A stretch of DNA of 44,490 bases from positions 1 to 44,490 of the forward strand of contig JAJDEN010000007.1 of NCBI GenBank assembly GCA_029259775.1, given 5' to 3'. The stretch is from Planctomycetota bacterium (lineage in GTDB: Bacteria; Planctomycetota; PLA2; JAEUHO01). This document shows positions 16,770 to 25,300 of this stretch, in pieces. Under the pieces are notes generated by a model, which saw only the letters and a program-made list of their open reading frames with translations, was not told where the DNA came from and ran no database searches. Made by a program: the position numbers and the translations under genes. The stretch's first letter is position 1. Every line of letters begins with the position of its first letter.

Positions 16770-18710
16770 CTAGGCCGACCGACGCACGATGAAGACGGTC
16801 ATGCCGGCGAGCAGGACCAGCAGCGGAACCAGCAACAGGTTCACGTGCTTGATCATGTCGCGCTTGCCTTCGTCCATCTGCGCCAGGTTGCGAGGGTTCG
16901 TGGCCCGGGAGCGAAGCGCCATCAGGTCTTCGCTGCCGCTGAGCCATTCGGCCATGTTCTGCACGAAGGGGAAGCCGTAGGCGCCGTTGACGCTCGTGAG
17001 GAAGATCCGCGGGTTGAACGAGTTCGCGACGAGATCCGCGTCGCCCATGATCACGAAGCGGACGTTGCCGTTCTGGAGACGCTCGGGCCCGGTGGGCTCC
17101 GTGGCGTCGGCCTCGTCGTCCCCGTCGCTCTTCTTGGGCTCGTCCTGGGGCGGGGCCTTCGCGGGCGGGGGCGCCTTCTTCGGCGCATCGGCGGGCGGAG
17201 GCGCCTCCTTCGGTGCGTCCTTCTTCGGTGCGTCCTTCTTCGGTGCGTCCGTCCCCGCTTCGGGCTGACCATCGGGGTCGCCGTCCGGAGAACCGCCCGG
17301 CGCCTTCGCGCTGTCGTCCTTCTGGGGCGCGTCGCCCTTCGGGTCGTCGCCCTTCGGGTCGTCGTCCTTCGTGGGCTGGTCGGGTTCGGGCGGCACCGGC
17401 TCGGCGGGCTTCTCACCCGGCTTGGGCCGGCCGGCCCAGAAGGAAGTGAGCGGGCCCTCGACGAGCGCGATCAGCGGGACGCGCTCGAGGAGCTTGCCCT
17501 CGCGCGTGATCCCAGCACGACGCAGGTTCGTCACGTCGCCGCGGCGGTAGCCCTCCGCGGAGGAGGACGCCAGGATCGCCACCTTGCGGCCGGCGGTCTT
17601 CTGCCGCTCCTCGTTGATGCTCAGGGCAGCGGGCCAGTACGTCGCCATCGGCTGCAGGTAGCGCATCACGGGATTCGTCTGGTCGCAGTTCTCGGGCTGC
17701 ACCTTGGGCCAGTGCGCATAGCGCACCCAGTCGACGCCAATCACGCGGCCGAAGCGGTCGCGCTGCTCCTGGGGATAGAGGCAGGAGCCCTTCTCGTGGA
17801 AGTCGACGACGCAGCCCTTCTCGACCGTGACGCCCACGTGCGTGAGCCAGTCCTCGAGGCCCGAGGGCGCCGAGCGCACGACCTGCACGTTGGGGCCGGC
17901 GACGCCTCGGGCGTCCAGCGGATCACAGAGGACCACGGCGCGCCCGCCCCGCAGCAGGAACTGCTCGAAGCGGTAGACCTGCTCCTCGGAGAGATCGCGC
18001 GGATCCGCGAGGATCATGACGTCGACGTCTTCGGGGATGTCCTTGTCGAGCGTGATGTAGGAGCGCAGCGCGTCACCAAAGGCGAGCGACAGCTCGCGCT
18101 CGAGGTAGGCGAAACGGCCGGCCTGGGGGCCGCCCCTGGCGTTGAAGGGGCGCTTCTGGACCAGCGCGATGATCGGCGGGGCCGCACGCTGCCCCTTGAA
18201 GATGCTGGAGACGATGCGGTACTCGAGCTTGTCGGTGATGTTGGCCAGCTCGTTGATCTTCTCCGGCGTGGCATCGCCGATCTCGATCACGAGGCTCATG
18301 TAGCCCATCGCCTGGCGGAACTCCGCCCCGTGCCGGACGGCGAAGCGGTGTTCCTCGAGCCCCAGCTCGCTTGCTTGAGCAAGGCCCGCCTCTTCGCTCA
18401 TGTCGACCCACTGGGACTGGACCTTGCCGCTTGAGGCATCGTCCATCTCGTCGAGCAGGCCGGCGATGTAGCGCTTCGTGTTGTCAAAGCGCAGCGGCAC
18501 GTTGTGCCAGAACACCTTGATGCGCGCGGGGTCCTCGAGCGACTCCATGATCGCGCGCGACCCGTCGGACAGCGTGTAGAGGCCCTCTTCGGTGAGATCG
18601 ACGCGCATGTTCGCGCGCGCGAGCAGCGCGTTGGTCAACAGGAGCACGACGATCAGCAGGAGCGTGCACCCTGCCGAGAGCCACTTGATGCGTGCGTTGC
18701 GGTTCTTCAT
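16770..18710 (-). CDS. GldG-like ABC-transporter accessory protein
   Basis: A 646-residue protein. The ATG at 18710 starts 2 nt after the permease stop and is preceded by GGAGG at ~11 nt; the frame runs further upstream only as a shadow of the permease gene. It has an N-terminal membrane helix (~13-35), a GldG/IFT52-like region (MRVDLTEEGLYTLSDGSRAI, KVFWHN, VMILADPRDLSEEQVYRFEQ), then a ~110-residue acidic/Pro linker with DAPKK repeats (~430-545), FVIMGDADLVANSF and a C-terminal helix (~622-642). In Bacteroidetes, GldA/F/G form an ABC transporter needed for gliding; in other phyla the role is unproven. The unusually long linker is encoded partly by a 15-bp tandem repeat at 17207-17250. Confidence 0.87.
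   Translation of the reverse strand: MKNRNARIKWLSAGCTLLLIVVLLLTNALLARANMRVDLTEEGLYTLSDGSRAIMESLEDPARIKVFWHNVPLRFDNTKRYIAGLLDEMDDASSGKVQSQWVDMSEEAGLAQASELGLEEHRFAVRHGAEFRQAMGYMSLVIEIGDATPEKINELANITDKLEYRIVSSIFKGQRAAPPIIALVQKRPFNARGGPQAGRFAYLERELSLAFGDALRSYITLDKDIPEDVDVMILADPRDLSEEQVYRFEQFLLRGGRAVVLCDPLDARGVAGPNVQVVRSAPSGLEDWLTHVGVTVEKGCVVDFHEKGSCLYPQEQRDRFGRVIGVDWVRYAHWPKVQPENCDQTNPVMRYLQPMATYWPAALSINEERQKTAGRKVAILASSSAEGYRRGDVTNLRRAGITREGKLLERVPLIALVEGPLTSFWAGRPKPGEKPAEPVPPEPDQPTKDDDPKGDDPKGDAPQKDDSAKAPGGSPDGDPDGQPEAGTDAPKKDAPKKDAPKEAPPPADAPKKAPPPAKAPPQDEPKKSDGDDEADATEPTGPERLQNGNVRFVIMGDADLVANSFNPRIFLTSVNGAYGFPFVQNMAEWLSGSEDLMALRSRATNPRNLAQMDEGKRDMIKHVNLLLVPLLVLLAGMTVFIVRRSA
17207..17250. repeat. 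15-bp coding tandem repeat (DAPKK units)
   Basis: ttcggtgcgtccttc occurs about three times in a row inside the GldG-like gene and encodes repeated Asp-Ala-Pro-Lys-Lys in the linker. Its length may vary between strains. Confidence 0.75.
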
Positions 18711-18712
18711 GG

Positions 18713-19441
18713 CTATCGGTACCTCCGGTTCTCGACGCTCTGGGCGTTGAGGTAGAGGAAGAGGGCGATCATGCTGCCGAAGTAGGCCAGGTCGCGCAGG
18801 TCGAGGACGCCGCGGCCGATGGCCTGGTAGTGGCTCACGAGCGAGAGCTGCTCGAGGATCGGACCGAACGTCGAGCCGGCCTTCTCGGCCAACTCGTACA
18901 TGGCCACGAACACCATCCCGACGACGAGCGTCAAGACGAACGAGACGATCTGGTGCCGCGAGCGCGCGGAGATCCACACGCCGACGGCCAGCAGCGCGCC
19001 GCAGAACAGGAAGGCCCCGGCGTAGCCGCCGAGCACCGGACCCCAGTCCATGTCGCCGATCGAGCTGACGCTGATCGGGATCGTGGCGGTCGCGAGCAGG
19101 CAGATGCCCACGAGCGTCCAAGCGGCGAGGAACTTGCCGAGCACGAGCGACGAGGTGCGGATCGGAAGCGTGAGCAGCGTCTCGATGGTGCCGCGATCGA
19201 CCTCGGTACTCCACTGCCCCATGCTGACGGCCGGCACCAGCACAATGAGCCAGCGCTCGAGGCGGTAGAAGAAGCCGCGCGCCATGTCGGCCTTGTCGAA
19301 GACGAAGAACGCGGTGTCGTCATCGAAGAAGAAGCGCCACGCCATGATGCCGGCGAACAACGCCATGAAGATGTAGGGGATGGGGCTCGTGAAGTAGGCC
19401 CGCATCTCCTTGCGATAGATGGATCCGACTTCACGCAACAT
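18713..19441 (-). CDS. ABC-2 type transporter permease (GldF-like)
   Basis: A 242-residue integral membrane protein with about six hydrophobic segments (YIFMALFAGIMAW, WLIVLVPAVSM, LVGICLLATATIPISV, GGYAGAFLFCGALLAVGVWI, IVSFVLTLVVGMVFVAMY, FGSMIALFLYLNA). The EVDRGTIETLLTLPI stretch is the ABC-2/GldF signature region. The start is taken as the ATG at 19441: GGGAGG lies 8 nt upstream of it, but only 2 nt from the ATG at 19447. It overlaps the ATPase gene by 11 nt and is followed 2 nt later by the GldG-like gene, so the three are translationally coupled. Confidence 0.9.
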   Translation of the reverse strand: MLREVGSIYRKEMRAYFTSPIPYIFMALFAGIMAWRFFFDDDTAFFVFDKADMARGFFYRLERWLIVLVPAVSMGQWSTEVDRGTIETLLTLPIRTSSLVLGKFLAAWTLVGICLLATATIPISVSSIGDMDWGPVLGGYAGAFLFCGALLAVGVWISARSRHQIVSFVLTLVVGMVFVAMYELAEKAGSTFGPILEQLSLVSHYQAIGRGVLDLRDLAYFGSMIALFLYLNAQSVENRRYR

Positions 19442-20237
19442 CGTCATGTCCTCCCATCTCGAGCGGGGCGACCTCGTCGACCTCGGCGCCCTGCAGCGAG
19501 TCGAGCGGTGCGTAGTCCGTGAGGTGGGCAAAGGCCTCCTCGAGCGTCGGCAGCTCTGCGCCCGGCGCTTGGACCTGCTTGCAGACCTCCTCGATCGTGC
19601 CGTCAGCGACCAGGTCCCCCTCATGGATGACCAGGATGCGATCGCACACGGCCTCGACCTCGGGCAGGATGTGCGACGAGAAGACGATCGTGCGCGACTC
19701 GCTGAGTTCGCGCAGGAAGCGCCGCATCTCGATCTGCTGGTTCGGATCGAGGCCGGAGCTCGGCTCATCCAGGATGAGCACGGGCGGGCGGTGCAGCAGC
19801 GCCATCGCGAGGCCCACGCGCTGCTTGTAGCCGCGCGAAAGCGAGCCGATGAGCTGATGCTCCTTGCCCTTGAGGCCCGCGTCTTCGACGGCCGCGCCGA
19901 TGGCCTGTCCGCGCTCCTGGCCGCGCAGCCCCCGCGCGCTGGCGACGAAGCGCAGCGCCTCGCGCAGGCGCATGTCGAGATAGAGCGGGTTGCCCTCGGG
20001 CAGGTAGCCGATCTTCCGCTGGCAGCGGATGGGGTCGTCGACGACCTCCACGCCGTCCACGGTCGCACTCCCGGCGGTCTGGGCGAGGAACCCGGTCACG
20101 ATTCGCATCGCGGTCGACTTCCCGGCGCCGTTGGGTCCGAGGAGCCCGACGACCTCGCCGGGCTGGATCTCGAAGCTGACGCCCTTGAGCGCCTTCACGG
20201 GCCCGTAGTGCTTGACGAGGTCCTGAACCTCGATCAT
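19431..20237 (-). CDS. ABC transporter ATP-binding protein (GldA-like)
   Basis: A 268-residue ATPase that powers the transporter formed with the two downstream membrane genes. Walker A GPNGAGKST (~residues 38-46), Q-loop region GYLPEGNPLY, signature SRGYKQRVGLA, Walker B VLILDEPSSGLDP and switch SSHILPEVE are all present. The C-terminal ~50 residues are acidic (LEEAFAHLTDYAPLDSLQGA). The ATG at 20237 has a strong GGAGGTGA about 6 nt upstream, which decides the start over an upstream frame extension. It is the first gene of the operon. Confidence 0.94.
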   Translation of the reverse strand: MIEVQDLVKHYGPVKALKGVSFEIQPGEVVGLLGPNGAGKSTAMRIVTGFLAQTAGSATVDGVEVVDDPIRCQRKIGYLPEGNPLYLDMRLREALRFVASARGLRGQERGQAIGAAVEDAGLKGKEHQLIGSLSRGYKQRVGLAMALLHRPPVLILDEPSSGLDPNQQIEMRRFLRELSESRTIVFSSHILPEVEAVCDRILVIHEGDLVADGTIEEVCKQVQAPGAELPTLEEAFAHLTDYAPLDSLQGAEVDEVAPLEMGGHDDVA

Positions 20238-20304
20238 GGCGCTCACCTCCTGTCGGCGGCGGTCCGGAGGCTTCACGTGCCAGCCGGAGTCCGTGCCGGG
20301 CTGC

Positions 20305-20336
20305 ACCTTACATGCCGTCAAGCCAGGGCCTGTCAA
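20305..20336 (-). promoter_or_regulatory. Candidate promoter of the ABC/GldG operon
   Basis: On the minus strand, a perfect TTGACA (20331-20336) and TAAGGT (20305-20310) are 20 nt apart, longer than the ideal 17. They lie 68 nt upstream of the ATPase start. Confidence 0.4.
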
Positions 20337-20413
20337 GTCACGGGGGTGGGGCGCCTGGCGCCGTTACGTCCCCCTGACGCGCGAGCCGGGGCCGGGGCCC
20401 CAGGCCGACCCGG

Positions 20414-21442
20414 CTACGGAGCGCTGGTCGAGAACTCGTCGGCCCCGGTCTCGGCCTCCACCAGGTCCTGGTCGAGGTCGTCTCCGAGGTCCGCTTCGAG
20501 GTCTTGGTCGAGCAGGTCGTCGGCCACCGGACCGAGGACATCGAGGACCGCCTCGTTCTCGCGATCCAGACGGCACGCCGTGACGGGATCGGTGCGCTCG
20601 TTGACGTTGCCGACCGTGTACATCTCGATCAGGCCCTCGTCGACGGCCTCGTTGATGAGGTCGCGCTTGACGCGCGGATCGTCGATGCCGCAGTTGTGCG
20701 GGCCGAGGACCTTGTTGACGAGGTAGCGCACGCCCACGAAGGGCAGCCGCTGCTCGAGCTCGTCGATGAGCTTGATGAACGAGGTCCAATCGTAGTCCGT
20801 GAAGTCGGCCCCGGCGCCCGACGGCGCGTCGCCGAAGGGGGACGAGACCGCGCGGACGCGCGGCGCGGCGGCCGCCTTGGTCAGCAGGGGGCTCACACGC
20901 TTCGCGGCATGGTCGCGTGAGGGACGCAGCACGAGCGGCTCGCCGCAGAGGCCTTCGAGCACCTGCTGGAACGGAACGAACTGATCGGCTTCGGCGCACA
21001 GCTCCACGGCCTGCGCTTCATCGGTCGCAACGACCGTGACCTCACTGCCGTCGGCGCGCAGCGCCTGGACCAGCGGCACGAGGCTCGGATCACTCGAGAC
21101 GAGCACGAACGCGTCGGGCTCGTCACCGTTGAGCAGGGCCGCCATGGCATCGACGGTCAAGCGGATGTGACTGCGGTCTTCGCCGTCGTCGGTCGCGGGG
21201 ACGAGCACCGGCTCGAGGCGCGTCCCGGTGAGCGAACGGGCGAGCTCCGGCTCACGCGACCAGTCGGCGTACGCGCGGGCGACGCCGACACGTCCAACGC
21301 CGCCGGCATACTTCACGAGCGAGCGCGCGATGTCGCGGCCCTCAGGCTGCGCGGCGGCCTCTGCGGTGCCGTCACCCGACAACTGCTGTCGCAAGTTCGC
21401 GAAGTCCACCAACAAGGCAACGTGTGCGCGTGCTTCACCCAT
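20414..21442 (-). CDS. NYN-domain (PIN-like nuclease) protein with winged-helix-like C-terminus
   Basis: A 342-residue soluble protein. The ATG at 21442 has GGGAGA about 8 nt upstream. Residues ~5-165 form an NYN/LabA-type fold: VALLVDFANLR (first Asp), RLTVDAMAALLNG (second Asp) and DAFVLVSSDPSLVPLVQALR (SSD instead of the usual SGDGDF), ending EADQFVPFQQVL. NYN domains are predicted metal-dependent RNases. Residues ~225-315 resemble a winged helix of the OST-HTH kind (FIKLIDELEQRLPFVGVRYL, VKRDLINEAVDEGLIEMYTV), which could bind RNA. The last ~30 residues are very acidic. It probably processes or degrades RNA; the target is unknown. It is divergent from the SDR gene. Confidence 0.85.
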   Translation of the reverse strand: MGEARAHVALLVDFANLRQQLSGDGTAEAAAQPEGRDIARSLVKYAGGVGRVGVARAYADWSREPELARSLTGTRLEPVLVPATDDGEDRSHIRLTVDAMAALLNGDEPDAFVLVSSDPSLVPLVQALRADGSEVTVVATDEAQAVELCAEADQFVPFQQVLEGLCGEPLVLRPSRDHAAKRVSPLLTKAAAAPRVRAVSSPFGDAPSGAGADFTDYDWTSFIKLIDELEQRLPFVGVRYLVNKVLGPHNCGIDDPRVKRDLINEAVDEGLIEMYTVGNVNERTDPVTACRLDRENEAVLDVLGPVADDLLDQDLEADLGDDLDQDLVEAETGADEFSTSAP

Positions 21443-21632
21443 CAAATCGTCTCCCGGCAATCCGTCAACAGCGGTCGGCGCCCCAAGCCCTCAGGCAGCC
21501 GATCCATCCCTCTGGCGAGCAAAGGTTGTACTCGCTGAAGAGAAACCTACGACAATCTGGGCGCAGAGGGAACCCTCTCAGAGGGAGACGCCATCATCTC
21601 GGGACCCTTGACACGCAGGAGCGCACCGTTCC

Positions 21633-22388
21633 ATGTCGCAGAATGAAGCAACGACGGCCTTTCTCGGTCGTCGCAAGGCATTGGTGACGGGCGCCTCGCG
21701 TCGGCTGGGGCGCGCGATGGCGATCGCCCTGGCGCGTCATGGCGCCACACCAGCGCTCCATTTCCGGGGCGATGAAGCTGGTGCGGTCGACACCGCCGCG
21801 CTCATCGCGGAGATGGGCACGGTCGCACCGATTGTCAGCGCCGACCTCTCCGACGCCGCGCAGTGCACGTCCCTGGTCGGTGCCGCGCACGACGCCTTGG
21901 GCGGCCTGGACATCGTCATCAACAACGCCGCGATCTTCGAGCGCACGCCGCTTGACGAGATGACGGCCCAGCACTTCGACCGCCACATGGCCGTGAATGC
22001 GCGCTCGGTCTATGCCGTCTCGCTCGAAGCCGGCAAGCGCATGCGCTCCTCCGGCGGCGGCGACATCATCAACATCGCCTGCGCTTCCGCAGCGCGGCCC
22101 TACCCGGCGTACATCCCCTACAGCGCGAGCAAGGCGGCGGTCGTCAATCTCACGCAAGGCTTCGCGAAGGCGCTCGCCCCCACCGTGCGCGTCAATGCCA
22201 TCGCGCCGGGGCCGATCCTCCCCGCCGCGGGCGAGCTCGAGGGCCAGGGCGAGCGGGCCGTGGAGCACACGCTGCTCAAGCGCTGGGGCGATCCGGAGGA
22301 CATCGCGGAAGCGATGTTGTTCCTGCTGCGCGCGACCTACGTCAACGGGTTCACGCTCGCCGTCGACGGAGGGCGGTCGATCGCCTGA
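21633..22388 (+). CDS. SDR-family reductase, pteridine-reductase-like
   Basis: A 251-residue NAD(P)H-dependent oxidoreductase with a Rossmann fold. The cofactor motif TGASRRLGR (~19-27) has the TGxxxRxG form found in pteridine reductases (PTR1, FolM), which fits reduction of dihydropterins or dihydrofolate. Other SDR motifs are INNAAIFERTPL (~91) and the catalytic YSASK (~163-167). The position usually taken by Ser/Asp before the Tyr reads NIACASAA, so the third catalytic residue is changed or shifted. The C-terminus NGFTLAVDGGRSIA is standard. The ATG has AGGAG about 11 nt upstream. Its last 52 bp overlap the end of the convergent giant gene. The substrate is inferred. Confidence 0.87.
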   Translation: MSQNEATTAFLGRRKALVTGASRRLGRAMAIALARHGATPALHFRGDEAGAVDTAALIAEMGTVAPIVSADLSDAAQCTSLVGAAHDALGGLDIVINNAAIFERTPLDEMTAQHFDRHMAVNARSVYAVSLEAGKRMRSSGGGDIINIACASAARPYPAYIPYSASKAAVVNLTQGFAKALAPTVRVNAIAPGPILPAAGELEGQGERAVEHTLLKRWGDPEDIAEAMLFLLRATYVNGFTLAVDGGRSIA

Positions 22389-25300
22389 CCGTCCGCGAGA
22401 CGGAGCAACTCGCCCGGCTCATCGCCCGAGTCTTCGTAGCCGCCGAGGCGGTAGACGTGCTCGCGGTAGTTCAGCAGGTCGATCAACGCGAGCGTCTGCA
22501 CGATGCGCAGCGTGACGATCTGCTCGCTGATGCGTCCGGGGTGGCGCAGCAGCTCCGCGAGCCGCTCGACCCCGCGCGCACGCGCGTGCTCGGGCCCAAA
22601 GCGTCCCCACGCGGCCATGGCCCACCGGGCGCCGTTCACGTCGCGGACGACGGCGCGCCACATGTACGTGCGCGCCTGCTTGTCCTCGCGACCGTGCAAC
22701 TTCCACCAGCGGCGGAAGGCCGCCTTCAAGCGCGGCCTCGGCCACAGCGTCCAGCCGAGCGGCGGCCTGTCGAAGGCCCCCGCCGCGGTCTCCTCCAGGA
22801 TGCGGTGGCAGGAGAGCAGCGAGCGCACGCGGCGGAAGTCGCCCCGGTAGGCGACGGTCGCCGCGCGCACGTGCTCGCGGCTCAGCGCGCTGGGCTCGAC
22901 ACCGATCGCTTCCGCCACGTCGTCCAGCAACCCGTCGTCCACGAGGCGCGCGAGGCGCCGCACGTCGGCCTCGGCACGGGTCTGCTCGCGCTCCAAGCGG
23001 CGACGCTGGTGGCCCGGCGCATCGAGGAAGGTCAGGTCACGCTCCCACGTCGCGGACTCAAGCCCGGTCTCGGTTGCGCCCGGTAGACGCACGCCCATGT
23101 ACTCCGCGTCGAAGCGCGCACGCAGCCAGAGGCTGGCCCAGACGATGGGATCGCGCATGCGGCCGATCTTGCGCGCGGCCGTCGCGAAGTCGGCTTCGGC
23201 GGCCACGAGCGCATCGCCCCGCATGCGCGGCGTGCGGATCTCAGCCACCGCACGCCCGAGCCAGACCAGCAACCGAGCGATCATCTTGACCCAGCGCCAG
23301 ATGATGCGCAGCGGGATCAAGAACGCGCGGCCCCCGCCGAACCAGCGTTCGTAGAGACGGTAGAGGTTGAGCACGCGCTGGTCCTTGCTGCGTGTGTGCA
23401 GCGGGTAGGTACCAAACGCCTCGCGGAAGAGCATCCGCCGGTCGCGCTTGAGGTTCTCGAGCACCTCCGTGCCGAAGCGGTCCTCGACCTCGCGGTCGCG
23501 CCCCGGCTCGTCGTCGAGGAAGTGCAAGGCAGTAAACGCGGTGGTGATGTAGCCGCTGCGCTGCACCTGCAGCTTCTCGCGCGCGGTATCGCCTTCCGGC
23601 GGCTTCCCGGTGGCGACCCAGGACTCGTAGCGCAAGCGCTCTTGCTCGGAGCTGAACGGCAGCTCCGCCAGCGGGATCGCGTAGCGGTTGTATTCGACGA
23701 CCAACCGCGCTGTCGCCTGCGAGATCGCCTTCGCGATGAACGAGAACCAGAGGTACGGACCGCGCACAGCGGAGCGCGGCCGGCTGAGGTCGAGCGCATG
23801 CAGCGCCGCGGCTTCGCGCCGGTCGACACGGCCCGAGAGCCCGCGCATCTGCCGCAGCGCGGGACTGCCGAGCAGCTGACTGGTGGTGCGGTTGTCGGAG
23901 TCCGTGAACAGCGCGCCGTCGAGGCTGTCGCGGTAGAGCAACACGGCCCGCTCCATCGCCGCGCTGACGCCCTCGAGCTCCTCGCGCGCATGCGACTGCA
24001 CCAACCAGGCCTGCATGGCCTCGCAGAACGCCTGCCGGCGGACCTCGGGATCCGCACCTTCATCCTCGGAAAGCACGAGGTCCTCGGGCGCGAACACGCG
24101 CTGGTCGAACAGCGCGGCATCGCGCGGCAGCTCCCGTGCCTTGATCGACTCGGTCAGCGCGAGGAACTGCGCGTTCACGGTCTGCTCGTAGAAGAAGGTC
24201 GCTTGGCCGGCGATGCGCTTGAGCCACCAGCCGATGCCGAGAATCAGAAGGCATACGCCGCCCAAGATGATCAGGGCGTCCCCGACCAGCGGCTTGAGGA
24301 ACGACCACAGGTTGTCGAGCATGGCGCTCGGCACGACCTGGTTGAGCTGATCCACGATGAGGAACGCGATCCCGAACAGCGCGAGGCGGTACGCGGGTCG
24401 GAACGAGCTGCGCACCATGGTCGTGCCGACGCGGTCGACGAACTCCGACGGCGTGACGGTGCCGTAGAGGTCGGCCGCCCAGAACCAACGCCCGTGGTGA
24501 CGTCCGAGCTCGCCGGCAATCTTGTGCGCGGCGGCGGCCGCCACCTCGGCCTCGGACATGTGCGGCGCGACGCGCGGCACGTAGCGCCGGATCACCGGAA
24601 GCCAGCGCAGCGGTGCGCGGGCGAACATGCGCACGGCCCGTGCAGCGCGCGAGACGAAATCGGGTCCCAGGTCGGCCTCGAGTTGCGCGGGGGAGACGTC
24701 GTCGAGCCGCCTGAGCATCTCCTCAGCCGGGATGTCGCGCACCCCCACCGCCGCGACGCCGCCGGAGCGCGGGGGCCGGCGGCAGAGGCCCTCCGTGCGG
24801 GCGGCCTCGAGTCCAGAGACGCGCGTGGCCGCGACGGTCGCACGTTGCTCGCCGGGGGCGGCCTGGAGCAGATCCCGCCACTCGTCGTTCGTGCGCGAAC
24901 GCAAGCGCCAGACGCGCGAGGAGAGACTCTCCTGCTCGCGTTGCACGAGCGCCCGCTCCGCGCGGTTGGGGTAGAGCACGATGTTGTGGTTCAGCAGGTA
25001 GCCGTAGCGGCGCGCGAGGCGGTCGAAGCCGCGCGAGAGGAAGCCCAGGGCGCGTGCGCCGCGCGTCAGGCGCGCGACGCGCACGAGCCGGAGCGCACGG
25101 CCCGCGTGCAGCACGAGTACAAACGGGATCGATGGCAGCAGGTCGATGAGGAAGTGCCTGAGGAACCAGCGGCCCTTGCCGCGCACCATGCCAAGTCGCA
25201 CGAAGAAGTCGGTCAGGAAGATCACGCACGCGCCGGTGTCGCCAAGGAGCAGGGCGTCGGTGAGGCCTGGCGAGAGCCCGAACACGATCTCGTAGGCCAG

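Noticed and set aside
20350..20362. Intrinsic terminator after the NYN gene (ggcgcctggcgcc)
   Set aside because: A perfect short palindrome but with no T-run, so it cannot be called a terminator from sequence alone.
24200..24400. Potassium-channel pore in the giant membrane protein
   Set aside because: The two helices at about residues 575-635 are not separated by a GYG-type or other selectivity-filter motif.
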